NCBI GenBank assembly: GCA_963693085.1
Contig: OY856412.1
Coordinates: forward strand, 349,944,957-350,008,956
DNA from: Alisma plantago-aquatica
Lineage: Eukaryota > Streptophyta > Magnoliopsida > Alismatales > Alismataceae
Length of the DNA stretch: 64,000 bases
Direction: 5' to 3'
The position numbers and the translations under genes were made by a program. Numbering within the stretch: the first letter of the stretch is position 1; every line of letters starts with the position of its first letter. Below, one piece after another: positions 25,062 to 35,812 of the stretch. A model generated the notes under the pieces. It was given only the letters and a program-made list of their open reading frames with translations. It made no database searches and was not told the DNA's origin.

Positions 25062-28000
25062 TTAGTCATTATCGCTATCAACATCCCAATTATATTTGAA
25101 AACCCCCACTACTTGTATGGCTTTTACCCATTCTTCTCTTACATCATTTAATTCTTCCATCGTATAGGAAACATGTACATCTGATAAGGCCTTACCTGTA
25201 GTGGGGTTAGTTTTAAACACCTACAAAGAGAATAATGTTTAAGAGAATAATGTATATATATAATTAATAATATATAAATAAGATTGATATATTTAATATT
25301 ATCTAATGAGACTATATATATTACCTCAGGTATGATATCAATGTCCACTGCGGCATATTTGATAATCATGTGCATAAATCACATCACATAGTATGCACAT
25401 GCCCATCCATTGTCTTGTGTAGCACACTATAAATTGAAACATACAAAATATAAAAAAATACAACTAAGCATAGTTCACATAAATAATATATATGTTGGAG
25501 TCGGGAACTTACTTCCACGTTCTCCCAAATCATTGGTTGGTTCTTTTTCTCGGGGACCTTTCCTCCAGCCTTCTTGAACTCATATAAACCCCTACATGTT
25601 AATGTAACACAATACCTTTCATAATTAAATAGTAATATAATAACATATGTTAACGTATATAAAAAGTAAATATTTCTCACCAGAATAATGCCATTTTTAT
25701 TGTATGTCCATATTTTTGATTCAATTTAGTCCCCTTAGGATCTAGATAATAGACAGTGAACATCCCAGGGACAATAACTAGTAACTCCCAATGCGTACCC
25801 CTAGAGGTAAAAAAATTAAAAATTAATAACTCGAAATCCACAATAAAAATGTAATTTTCTTAAGTCCAAATTATAAGCAAAGTAAACTTACTCCACATTG
25901 AATGGAGCTATTATCACTGTCTTCTTATTTTGACCAAAATTTGTAAAAGCATCACAACAGTATTGTTGAACTAACAAAGGGTCTTTAGCTACTAGACTAA
26001 TCAAAGATGGAATCAAAAATCGTACATGTTCAAATGAAAAATCTACACATATCTTATCTAAGTAGCCACAAAACATGTATTACGTATGCAATAATATATA
26101 AGAAACCAGATCACCAAATCCTACACAAGGTATATGGATGTATAAACAAGATCTCACCTTATCCATAGCTCTATCACAAATGTATTCAGCCAATCATAGC
26201 AAAACAACTCCAAAATATCTTGTATAAATAGTTTGTTTTCATATGATTGACCTGCAACATCCGCATCTATAGAAACATTTAAAGGGCAATTTATATCATG
26301 TTCGCCTAACCATACTACCATACCCCTACAATTAGGACCTAACAAGGCTGGTAGGTCCGGTGGAACCCAACTTGGTAATGTAGGAGGTGGAGTTGGAGGC
26401 CTAGATGCTCTGGGTGTCTTCGTTTTAACCTGTATATATAATTTCAGATCAATTGACCTCATATATACACACTAACTATTTAACATAATGTAAATTTACC
26501 ATACAAGTTCAGTATAGACGACATCCGCTTTCGGCCACAATATGACTCCGCCTTCTTCCTCACCAAGCGTTTCACAATCTCGGTGGGCATATGGAAATAG
26601 AAGATCTATCCAATTGGGGAATATATTTAGTGGGCTCACACGAACCCAGCCATCTGGTAATGGAGACCCATGAAACATTTCCCCTAGAAGGGATGGGTAA
26701 GTCGACGCCTCTGCAATGACATATTCTTTACTTTTTAGATGACATGGCTTCAACCCCTACAAATTTATGTAAAGAATGTTATATACATATATACATATCA
26801 TCTTGAAAACATATCATCTTAAAAACATATCATCTTGAAAAGACTAGCTACTATGTCATAAAAATACTTACAACAGATGTGCAAGGTGGTGGGTCTACAG
26901 GATTACTCCCAACCTCTATAGTAGGAGTATAGCGAGACTCCATAGGTACTGTCTGAGTGGCAGTCAGAGATGCATGGCACTTGCTCATTGCTTCATGGAT
27001 TGTTTTATCAACTACTTCATCGTCTCTCCTATCAACTATCTTATCTACCTATACATGGATAAAAGAAATATTAGCTTCTGATTATTGAATTCCCTTTTAC
27101 AGTAACATTCTAAAAAAAGAATATGTTACTCTTCTTATGAAATTCATGCTTTTGGGACATGTTTGTGTTGGGATGGCCCAAAGAACGCTTTGATGCCCAC
27201 ACTAGCGCCCGCACCCCTAATACGTCCAGGATGCTCTGGGTTACCCAGAACAACTGTCAATTCATCCCTTGTACCCTCAGGGATGAACTTTCCTTATTTC
27301 CTCAGCTCGTGTAGTTCTCGCTAATCACCATCAATAGAAACTGGTAAGTAAGTCATCATCATCATCATCTAAGCCTCAATCCCAACTATGTTGGGGTCGG
27401 CTACATGGATCCTTCGTTTCCATTCAGCTCTATCATGGGCCATATTCTGATTGAGATGTAGAGATTCAAAATCTCTCTTTATAAGCTCAACCCATGTTAA
27501 TTTAGGCCTTCCTCTTCTTCTATTTATAGTGTTTGGCTCAATAGCATTGCTTCGTATAGGCGCACTGGTAATTAAGTAAACACCACAAATAATCAATATT
27601 TGAACGATTGCTCTAAGAGTTGTATTTTACCATTTTTGCAGCCGCCTCAGTAGTTGCGGGCTTCTTTATTTCTCCCTTCTTGTTTTGACTCCCATCTATC
27701 CAGACATCATGGCGAGGCAGAGGTGTGGTACCTATAGTAGAGGACTCCTGAGTAGTAGTAGACTAAGCAGTACACTCATCCTGTAGTCTTTGGCGAATGC
27801 CTACATAGCCCTTTGGACCCATTGTGTGGTCATGCACATTCAGTGCACGCCTTGCTCTTTGCACCTCACTGATAGCCTAGTTAGTATGCACATTGATTTG
27901 GTTAGTAACACTAAATGTTAATCTTGAATAGATGAATACAATGTATATTAATTAAATAGGGAGTAACACCTAATACCTGGAATTCATCAATGTTTCTTGA

Positions 28001-28714
28001 AGCAACAAATGCGTCCCATTCTTCTGGGTCCAGGAAGTTCCACCATTCATTGGCTGACTTCTTCCTCTTCTCACCATATTTTATGTATTCTCGGGTGAGA
28101 TCTGTCCAATAGTTCCTTAGGACCCTCTCATAGAGTTGCATCACGTATTTACGATGCAGCGTTTCATCCAACACAAATATACTCTGCAAAATAGAATTGC
28201 TATTAACTAGTATCCAAAAAATTAGCAATCTACAAAATATAATTGCAAATAATAATAAATCACGCATAAATCCTTCCATATTAAGTCTTTCTTCCCCTTA
28301 AGAACTTTATGCCAAGAATCTATCTTACAACTATAATGGCTACGAGTAACATAACCAAGATATGAAACAAACGAATTGCGGTTCACTCCAATTGCATTTC
28401 TTGTATTATCAAAATCCACAACCAGTTTGGGTCCATTGCCCCTTAGCATGGTTAACTTCTTCATCATAGTGATTCCCCTTCTCTTGTCAACTTTTTGGTA
28501 CTGCTCATCAAGTTCCTCAAGTGCTTCAGAGGGTACATGTGCATCATCAACCTAAAATTTGACAAAATAAACACACTTACAGGATATAACAATAAATGGA
28601 CATATAGATAAAAATATATGATATATTTTTAAAACTTACATTTTGAGGTGGCGCATTGGTATCCTCACCATGCTCATCATGTACATCATGGTCATCATGA
28701 CCATGCTTAGCCAT
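25062..28714 (-). pseudogene. CACTA 1 second gene: Transposase_24-like N-part with Ulp1-like protease end
   Basis: Clear minus-strand exons, mostly in phase 0: 28714-28640 (MAKHGHDDHDV), 28551-28264, 28183-27977, 27876-27631, 27320 to about 27120, 27048-26872, 26756-26505, 26429 to about 26154, and protease exons from about 26070. The first exons resemble plant En/Spm second-ORF proteins (FDNTRNAIGVNRNSFVSYLG, GNPEHPGRIRGAG). Exon 26756-26505 has HGSPLPDGWVRV and GGVILWPKADVV, as in the DUF8039-type region of such proteins. The end carries the C48 (Ulp1/SENP-like) layout: HWELLVIV then YYLDP (about 25800-25740), then TQDNGWACAYYVM (25426-25325), giving His, Asp, Gln and Cys. The last exon is 25220-25062. 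Stops are visible after DECTA, in the GNPEHPG exon and directly after AYYVM. The protease role (desumoylation or similar) is family knowledge, not shown here. Confidence 0.75.
27354..27563 (-). mobile_element. 5'-truncated RTE-type LINE tail
   Basis: A minus-strand insert ends in a (gat)n tail (catcatcatc at 27354 on the plus strand) after the conserved 3' sequence of plant RTE LINEs and related SINEs (tgttggggtcggctacatgg). It encodes the RT C-terminus (RRRGRPKLTWVELIKRDFE, HDRAEWKRRIHVADP). It is flanked by a 14-bp direct repeat, actggtaagtaagt (27340-27353) and actggtaattaagt (27564-27577), one mismatch. It sits in an intron of the second CACTA 1 gene, so it did not itself break the frame. 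Confidence 0.88.
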
Positions 28715-28873
28715 CTGAAAATTTCATTAAAAAATCAAACATTTAGCATTTTACATAACTAGAAGATAATGAAACATTAAAAAATGAAACATTGTATAGT
28801 TCACATATACAAATGAAACATTGAAAGATGAAACATACAAAAAATATAAACATGCATGCCTCTAATATTTTGA

Positions 28874-31800
28874 TCATTTATCAATTAAAAATCCTTCATT
28901 GTGATCCCCTCTCACATACAAGTCATCATTAGCTTCAATATTTTGTGGTGTTGGCTACCCAACTGAGAATGGACTGGAGTCATCATACTTATCATAGTAC
29001 TCTTCTTCATCTATAGGATCTTCAATGAACTATCTTTTACCATGAAGAACAACCAACCATTTATCATTTGCAGGATCATTGATATAAAATACTTGTTTCG
29101 CCTGTGATGCCAATATGAATGGTTCACCCTTCTCGCCAATCTTTTCAAAGTTCACTAAAGTGAAACCCGATTCATCAACTATAACTCCTTTGGTGTTATC
29201 AACCCAATTACATTTGAAGAGAAGAATTCTAAAAGTCTATGTAGTCAAACTCCCATATGTCTTCAATGACACCGTAATATAACATTTTAGCTTCACGTGG
29301 ACGCTTGTCCTTTGCACTTGCAAAAAAAATAAATGACACTTGAAGGGTGACCCCACTATTTTGGACAACACTCTTATCATCTTGGCACTTTGTGTAATAT
29401 GTGAATCCATTAATGTCATACCCTTCATAAGACATAACATGCAATTTTGGTTTAAGGGAGAGGCATTTGATAGTTTTCGTAATATCATCTGGTGTTTGAG
29501 ATAGTTGATGTAAGACTTTATCTTCAAACCACTTAATAAATGTCTTGTTATGCAATCTAGCAAGCCACATTAAATTGGCTCGAGGATATTGTCTCTTGAT
29601 GAAATTGGTATGTTCCTTGATATAACCACTCACTTCGTCCAATGTGTGAAAAATATACAAGTGACCTTATTCCAACTGCTCACGGCTGATTACTTTCACC
29701 CGTGTTCCCAAAATTCCTTTGCCAAATTGCTGCTCAATATTCTTGTCATTACCAGGAGTGTCATTACCACTCTGAAAGTCATTGCAAAAATACATAACCT
29801 CTCTCGCCACATAACCCTCAATAATACTCCCTTCAGGCCAATAACGGTTTCGAACATCACTTTTAAAAATGCTCATGTATCATTCAAAGAGATACATCCA
29901 ATGCAAGAAAACTGGTCCCAACATTTTCACTTCCCTAGTCAAGTGGACAACAAGATGTACCATAATATCAAAGAACGAAGGACGGAAATACATCTCAAGC
30001 TGACATAGGGTAACAACCACTTTTCTTTGCAAAGTATCGAGAGTATCAGGGTCAATAACTTTGTTGCACAGATTGTTGGAAAAGAAACAAAGTTTGGTGA
30101 TTGCAAACCTTACATGCTTCGACAATATGGATCGAATTGCCACGGGAAACATTTGTTGCATTAGAGTGTGGAAATCATGAGATTTAAGACCTATCAACTT
30201 CAGATCTTTCATTGATACCAATCTACGGATGTTGGATGAGTAACCCTGTGGCACCTTAACATTTACCAAGCAGTCACAAAAACCTTTCTTCTCCTTTCTA
30301 GACAACTTGTAACAAGCGGGAGGTAAGTATGTTCTTTGATTTCTCATTTCACATAATTCTGTTAATTATGACCTTATTCCCATTTCACGTAGGTCCCGTC
30401 TGGATTTTATCCCATCTTTAGTCTTACCTGGTATATTCAACAGAGTACCAATGACGCTATCACATACATTTTTCTCAACGCGCATGACATCGATACAATG
30501 CCTGACTGTCAAAGAACTCCAATAAGGAAGATTCCAAAATATTGACTTCTTCTTGAAAAGATTTGTCACTCCGTGTGGCCATAGTACATTGTGATCTCTT
30601 ACCAAATTCATTGACAAAGTCTTTTACTCTTTCATAAACAACCTCCCCAGTATAGGTTTAGGTGCACTCAGTTCCTAATTTCATCCATTGAATGCTTTGC
30701 GCTTCCTACGATACAGATGGAATTTTGGAAGAAACCTTCGATAACTAAGATATACAGTCTAGCCACCATGTTTTAGTCTTGTTGAATCAGTGTTCTCTTC
30801 ACATATAGGACACACTTTAGCTCCTTTGACACTATATCCAGACAAATTCCCATATGTCAGAAAGTCATTAATAGTGCAAAACAACATAGCATGAAAACGA
30901 AATGTCTCTCTTCGTGAAGCATCATACGTCATCACACCTTCACCCCAGAGTTTCTTTAAGTCATCAATCAGAGGTTCAAGATAAACATCGATATCATTTC
31001 CAGGTTGTTTAGGGCCTGATATCAACAATGATAGCAGAAAGTACTTATTTTTCATACACAGTCAGGGGGGAAGATTGTATATAACAAGCATGACTGGCCA
31101 AGTGCTATGTTGGTTGCTCAATCTCCCGTATACATTCATCCCAACTGTACAAAGCCTAAGTTCTAGATTCATGACTTCTTCACCAGATTTTAGGTACAAT
31201 AGATCAATCTTCTTCCACTGTGGGGAATCAGACGCATGTCGTAGGATCTGATCATTATTTTTCTAAACATCTGCATGCCACCTCAAATTCTTCGCATCTA
31301 TCAGATTGGCAAACAAGCGTTGAAACCATGATATTATAGGTAGATAACACATCACCTTGGCAGGAGAACCAGTTTTGGACTCCCCCAAAGTCGTCAATTT
31401 ATACTGTGACGCACCACATTTTGGACAATCTTTGAAATCCACATAGTCCTTTTGAAATAATACACAATCATTCAGGCATGTGTGTATCTTCTTGGCCTCC
31501 ATTCCCATTAGGAACAACAATTTCTTTACCTGGCATGTTGAGATTGGCAGCTCGTTTCCTTCAGGAAGCATTTCTTTCAACAAATACAACAATGACGTGA
31601 ATCTGTTATCGCTCCATCTATTGTTAGATTTCATCTTATACAATCTCAACACAACGCTAAGCTTCGTAAACTTACAACCTGTGTATAACGGTATCTCACC
31701 ATCATGCATAATGTTTCTAAACATGGGAGGTGGATTGGTTTTGGTGTGCTCTACCCCACAACTATCCAGCATCGCATCAACGATGTCTACTAGAACTGGT

Positions 31801-32113
31801 TTGCTTACATGTACGTCATCGGAGGCAATAACTTCTTCCACACAAGCACTGCTATCGACATCCATTGGTTTAGGGTTTGAAAACTCTCCATGCCGGTGAC
31901 ATTATGTATAGCCTTGTACAATCATGTTGCACGTGACATGACTTTGATTTCATCACTAGTGTTGACTTTCAAGTTGTTACCGCAATGCCTACATGGACAG
32001 TAGAACCTATCTCCAGGTTGTTTCCTATGTTCCTCAACAAATCTAATAAATTGATCAAGACCAATAAACTCTGGGATGCAGTGATTGCGAATGGACATCC
32101 ATGATCTATCCAT
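28874..32113 (-). pseudogene. CACTA 1 TNP2-type transposase relic
   Basis: The start MDRSWMSIRNHC (32113) opens a transposase-associated domain (CPCRHCGNN). It is followed by 31865-31263 (CPKCGASQY), the Transposase_21 core (31220-30700; PGNDIDVYLEPLIDDL, DFLTYGNLSGYSVKG), 30617-30366 (VRHCIDVMRVEKNVCDSV), a DUF4218-like part 30347-29880 (GLKSHDFHTLMQQMFP), and a DUF4216-like C-terminus 29660 to about 29030 (FILASQAKQVFYINDP). The last stop is at 28874. Stops interrupt it in several places, for instance after RWHADV (31262). The LASDGFNPFG-type motif, which carries a probable catalytic Asp, reads CTVGMNVYG, so that Asp is gone. The element cannot mobilise itself. Confidence 0.85.
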
Positions 32114-32237
32114 TCTATGATCAAAGAGAAGACAAGTATATGTTACAACAAGATTATGGTCTAGGGTTAACAGATTAGAGTTTATAAATGGTTAAAGCTT
32201 TGGGGTTTAAGGTATTATATATAATTAATGGTTAAAA

Positions 32238-32995
32238 CATCCTAAGTGAGATTAGGTGTTCAAGAACAGTCCCAAACTGGGGACTATCCAAGATTTACTC
32301 CTATTGAGTAAATCTTGGATGAGTTCATAGGCCAACAAATACATGTGTTGTCATTCTTATGTATAATAAATGTATACCACCTATCCCATTCTTGAACACC
32401 TAATCTCACTAGTAAGTGTATAATGTGTATTAGGTTTTTAAGAAAATTTCAGCAGCATTTCCCTACTGTTCTCCAAGTACATATGTACTTAGAGAACAAA
32501 CGGGGAAATGCTACTAAAATTTTCTTGAAAACCCAATACACATTATACACTTACATCCTAAGTGAGATTAGGTGTTCAAGAACAGTCCCAAACCGGGGAC
32601 TATCCAAGATTTACTCCTATTGATTAAATCTTGGACGAGTTTCAAGGCCAACAAATACATGTGATGTCATTCTTATATGTAATAAATGTGTACCACCTAT
32701 CCCATTCTTGAACACCTAATTCACTAGTAAGTGTATAATGTGTATTGGGTTTTCAAGAAAATTTCGGCAACCTTTCCCTGTTGTTCTCCAAGTACATATG
32801 TACTTAGAGAACAAATGGGGAAATGCTACTGAAATTTTTATGAAAACCCAATACACATTATACACTTACATCCTAAGTGAGATTAGGTGTTCAAGAACAG
32901 TCCCAAACCAGGTACTATCCAAGATTTACTCCTAATGAGTAAATCTTGGATGGGTTTCTAGGCCAACAAATACATGTATGTTGTCATTCTTATAC
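32238..32995. repeat. 316-bp tandem repeat of foldback units, about 2.4 copies
   Basis: Copies begin catcctaagtgagatt at 32238, 32554 and 32869. Each unit holds nested inverted repeats: gtgagattaggtgttcaaga pairs with its inverse about 170 bases on, then a second longer stem of about 50 bases is centred on gtacatatgtac. A third small one is gatttactc/gagtaaatc. The third copy is incomplete. The array is just upstream of the CACTA 1 transposase start. Confidence 0.85.
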
Positions 32996-33119
32996 CTACA
33001 ATCCTAGTTTCATCATTCATTTCCTACATTTTGTGTAACATCATTTAATCATGCTTGTCAGTAAATACTAAACAGTAAATAAACCATGATTCCATATATG
33101 AAAGATTTGAATCAAGGGG

Positions 33120-34640
33120 TGATGTAGCCCTATTTTAGGGCTCCATCCTATGCCATTTTGTACTTGAATCACATCTAAACATGTTAGATTATAAGATTTT
33201 GTCCCTAATGTGTTTATCATTTCCAAATGCACTTATGATGTTCTTTGCACTATTTTTAGGTACTTGGACCATGCCTTAGATGGAATAGAGAGACAGAAGG
33301 AGTTCTAGGGCTCCTCCACTCATGGGGAGGTCCAAAGGAGGCCCCAAAATCTCCCTCAACCTACGTCCAATGGCCAAGAGTCGTCACCAAGAAAAGACAT
33401 AAAAGAATGATGAAGTTTAAAGGATAATCAAGTGGTGCAAGCCTCACCACGGTCGTGGGCACTTCCCACGGTCATGCGAATTTATGACCAAGAACCAACA
33501 TTCCAATAGGGGTTTTCCCCAAGTCACCACAAACATAGTCATCTGCCACGACCATGGCCAATGAAGAAAAAAATGATCGTGATGCTGCTCCACAACCACA
33601 TCCCCTCCTCCAAAATGGCCGTGTGACCCAACACAGTCGTGGTGCCACTCACCCACCACGACTGTGGCACTCCGCCACGGTCGTGGCCACCAACATAGCA
33701 TATCACCACCAGCCCCATACCATGACCGTATTCTTACCCAACAACCGTCCTATACTACCCTCACCACGGCTGTGGCACAACAATACGACCGTGGTGACCA
33801 ACCTACCCTACCATACTTTTACACTGATTTTCCTATCCTAACCCTACTTACCCTAATGCTTCCCCACCACCTATATATATATAGGTGGCGGCTGGGGCAT
33901 GAGGGTGAGCTACCCTACGGCCACCCTTAGCTACCTTCTACCCCCTCCTAGCTCCCCAAATTGCCACCCACTCCATTCCACTCCATATCCACCTCAAATC
34001 CACTCCATTTCACCATTTCCACCACATAACCCCCATATCTAAGCCACCCATCCACTTCCCTCCATCATTCAACACCATTTAATCCAAGGAGAAGAAGGAG
34101 GACGTCCCTACAGTAGCTAGAGAGAGGAGATCCCTCATCTACACTGAGCTCCATGGCCACTTCTACCTCTTTCTCCTTTCTTTTTGTATTTTCCATGTCT
34201 ATGAGTAGCTAGGCTCCTTGGGTGGGCTGTTTGGGGGAAATTATGTTACTTTGATACCATGTTGGGGGAAATGACATGTAAATTAGGTTAGTTTAGTTCT
34301 TTGATTACACTTTTTCTCTTCTTGCCTATCTTAGTGTAAATTTCCTTTTCATACCTAGCTTAGTCTTTCTTTGCTTGCTTAGTCTTAATTTAGTCTAGGG
34401 TTAATGTAGATTTCATTCTTGCCTTTAATTCCTCGTTTGTTCATAGTAGTTTAACAATCAAATCACCTTTAAACCCTTAACCCTAGTCTCCGCAGTAGGA
34501 ACCCAACAAAACTAACCTAGCTCTAGTATAGTGTGGATCGACACTATACTTGCCACCTTCCTATACTACGACAAGACCCTGTGCGCTTGTGGGTGTAGCT
34601 GTTTTAGTAGAAGTAGGTGTGTTAGTTAGGTTTACAAATA
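33120..34640 (+). repeat. LTR-like block nested in CACTA 1 (solo LTR?)
   Basis: It starts TGATGTAGCCCTATTTTAGG and is homologous along its length to the block beginning at 62700, with the same order of parts: a head, a palindrome-rich stretch (33440-33800), a cc-rich stretch of caccactccattccact type, and a tail with 'gggtgggctgtttgggg'. Near 34540-34600 the text 'ccctgtgcgcttgtgggtg' resembles the end of plant Tat/Athila-type LTRs. The right edge and target duplication could not be fixed (agggg precedes the start), and no internal region follows, hence solo LTR at most. Confidence 0.5.
33440..33800. repeat. Cluster of CCACGGTCGTGG-type palindromes
   Basis: About ten variants of a 10-12-base palindrome (ccacggtcgtgg, ccacgaccatgg, ccacgactgtgg, tacgaccgtgg) occur at 20-50-base spacing. 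The block at 63020-63570 has the same kind of cluster. Open frames in both are artefacts of the repeat. Confidence 0.65.
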
Positions 34641-35049
34641 TTGAAAGTGAACCCTCCCGTGTGTTATGATCTCATGGGGTGCATCTAGTCGAGTCAAATC
34701 GGCTAGTGTGTAGAACCTCTAGCGGGAACACCAGGGGTCAATCTTGAAGTTTTAACTAGAGATTCATATATCAACATACATACTATGTCATATTTCAAGT
34801 CAAGATTTAGGCATTTAATCACCTTAGGGTGCATACATGATTCACAAGGTATTTGGGTGCACAAAGAATAATATATGTTACTGATTTAGGAGTTCACATA
34901 ATCATTTTAGAAATAGAAGACACACGTGTGGTTGAAATCCACAATTTCATTCAGGTCAAAATAGTAGACAATATTGTTGTCTTCGTCCTTCTCCATTTGA
35001 CTGTTAAGGATGAGCAGCGGTACAAATTTATTTATGATTAAAGGGGAAT

Positions 35050-35430
35050 AGAGATCACAGCAAGACCTAATGAACTATAAGACCAATGAATAGAGCTGCT
35101 TAGTAGGCCGGTGTGGAGAAACAAGAAGAGCAGGCCGGCGTGGAGAAATGTACCTGTCTGGTGGCGGCAAGCTTAGGTTCTGAGCGGCGGTAGAGGACGG
35201 TGAGCACCAGCGGAGGACGATGGAGGACAACGAGCTCAGGTTCTGAGCTCAGCAGAGGATGGCGGAGGATGGAGGAGAACGTGTGGAGGACGGCAAGAAG
35301 CGGTGGGCGGAGGACCGTGAGCAAGTAGCGACGGGCAGCGAGCAAGTAGCGACAGTCGTCGACCACAGGAGCTCCGGCAGCATCAAGAGGGGAACAGAGG
35401 GGGGTAATTTTGTGATGTAATAGAGAATGG
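35050..35430 (-). promoter_or_regulatory. GC-rich leader of CACTA 1 genes (putative)
   Basis: A GC-rich island in AT-rich DNA near the promoter-proximal end of the element, with local repeats (cgctacttgctc on the minus strand). CACTA 2 has a comparable island at 39110-39480. It is probably a noncoding first exon or promoter; the 88-codon frame at 35366-35100 has no recognisable domain. Confidence 0.4.
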
Positions 35431-35459
35431 GGATAGAGTTTGTTTCTCGCGGGGGTTAT

Positions 35460-35799
35460 TAAGTTAACAAAGGCGTCAGTTATCTAAAAAAATAGACACC
35501 TAATATCCATCGGCGTTGGTTGCCAAAAAAACCGACGTCCATTGGATAATCTTAACCCTAAAAATTTTCGCGGGGACGGCGCGCAAATCTTTATCAACGT
35601 CGATTTTTCCACAAACACCGACGACCTTTGGAGGTATTTTTTTTCGTCGTTAGGCGTCAGTTAGTAGCTAAAAAACCAATGTCGTATGTGAAACTTTGGG
35701 GGTAATTTTTTCACTCAATAAATTGGATTTGGCGGGCTATTTTAGGTGTCGGTTCATTTTAGGGAGCCAACGCTAAATAAATGTGACGTTATAAGCTAT
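35460..35799. repeat. Right subterminal repeat array of CACTA 1
   Basis: Repeated ggcgtcagtt/accgacgtcc-type inverted motifs matching those at the left end. Confidence 0.8.
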
Positions 35800-35812
35800 T
35801 TGTATAGTAGTG
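35800..35812. repeat. Right terminal inverted repeat of CACTA 1
   Basis: Ends ...TTGTATAGTAGTG, the inverse of the left CACTACTA end, and is followed by TAG. Confidence 0.9.

Larger units (their letters stand above)
24082..35812 (-). mobile_element. CACTA element 1 (En/Spm superfamily), 11.7 kb
   Basis: The left end reads CACTACTACAGAA and the right end, inverted, CACTACTATACAA (11 of 13 identical). Both are flanked directly by TAG (24079-24081 and 35813-35815), the 3-bp target duplication typical of CACTA elements. Subterminal regions are full of inverted GGYGTCGGTT-type motifs. Two minus-strand genes lie inside: a TNP2-type transposase (32113-28874) and a second gene with a Ulp1-like end (28714-25062). 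Both are broken by stops. An RTE tail (27354-27563) and an LTR-like block (from 33120) are nested within. Confidence 0.93.

Noticed and set aside
29589..30008. 139-codon plus-strand frame
   Set aside because: Antisense shadow of the minus-strand CACTA 1 transposase relic.
31480..31899. 139-codon plus-strand frame
   Set aside because: Antisense shadow of the N-terminal part of the same transposase.
33554..33930. Overlapping plus-strand frames of 85-95 codons (similar at 62852-63680)
   Set aside because: Composition is driven by the palindrome cluster in the LTR-like block; the frames of the two homologous blocks do not encode matching proteins.
33115..35046. agggg on both sides of the LTR-like block as a target duplication (33115-33119 and 35042-35046)
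   Set aside because: The bases before the right agggg do not end in CA and similarity to the other copy cannot be followed that far, so a chance match is likely.
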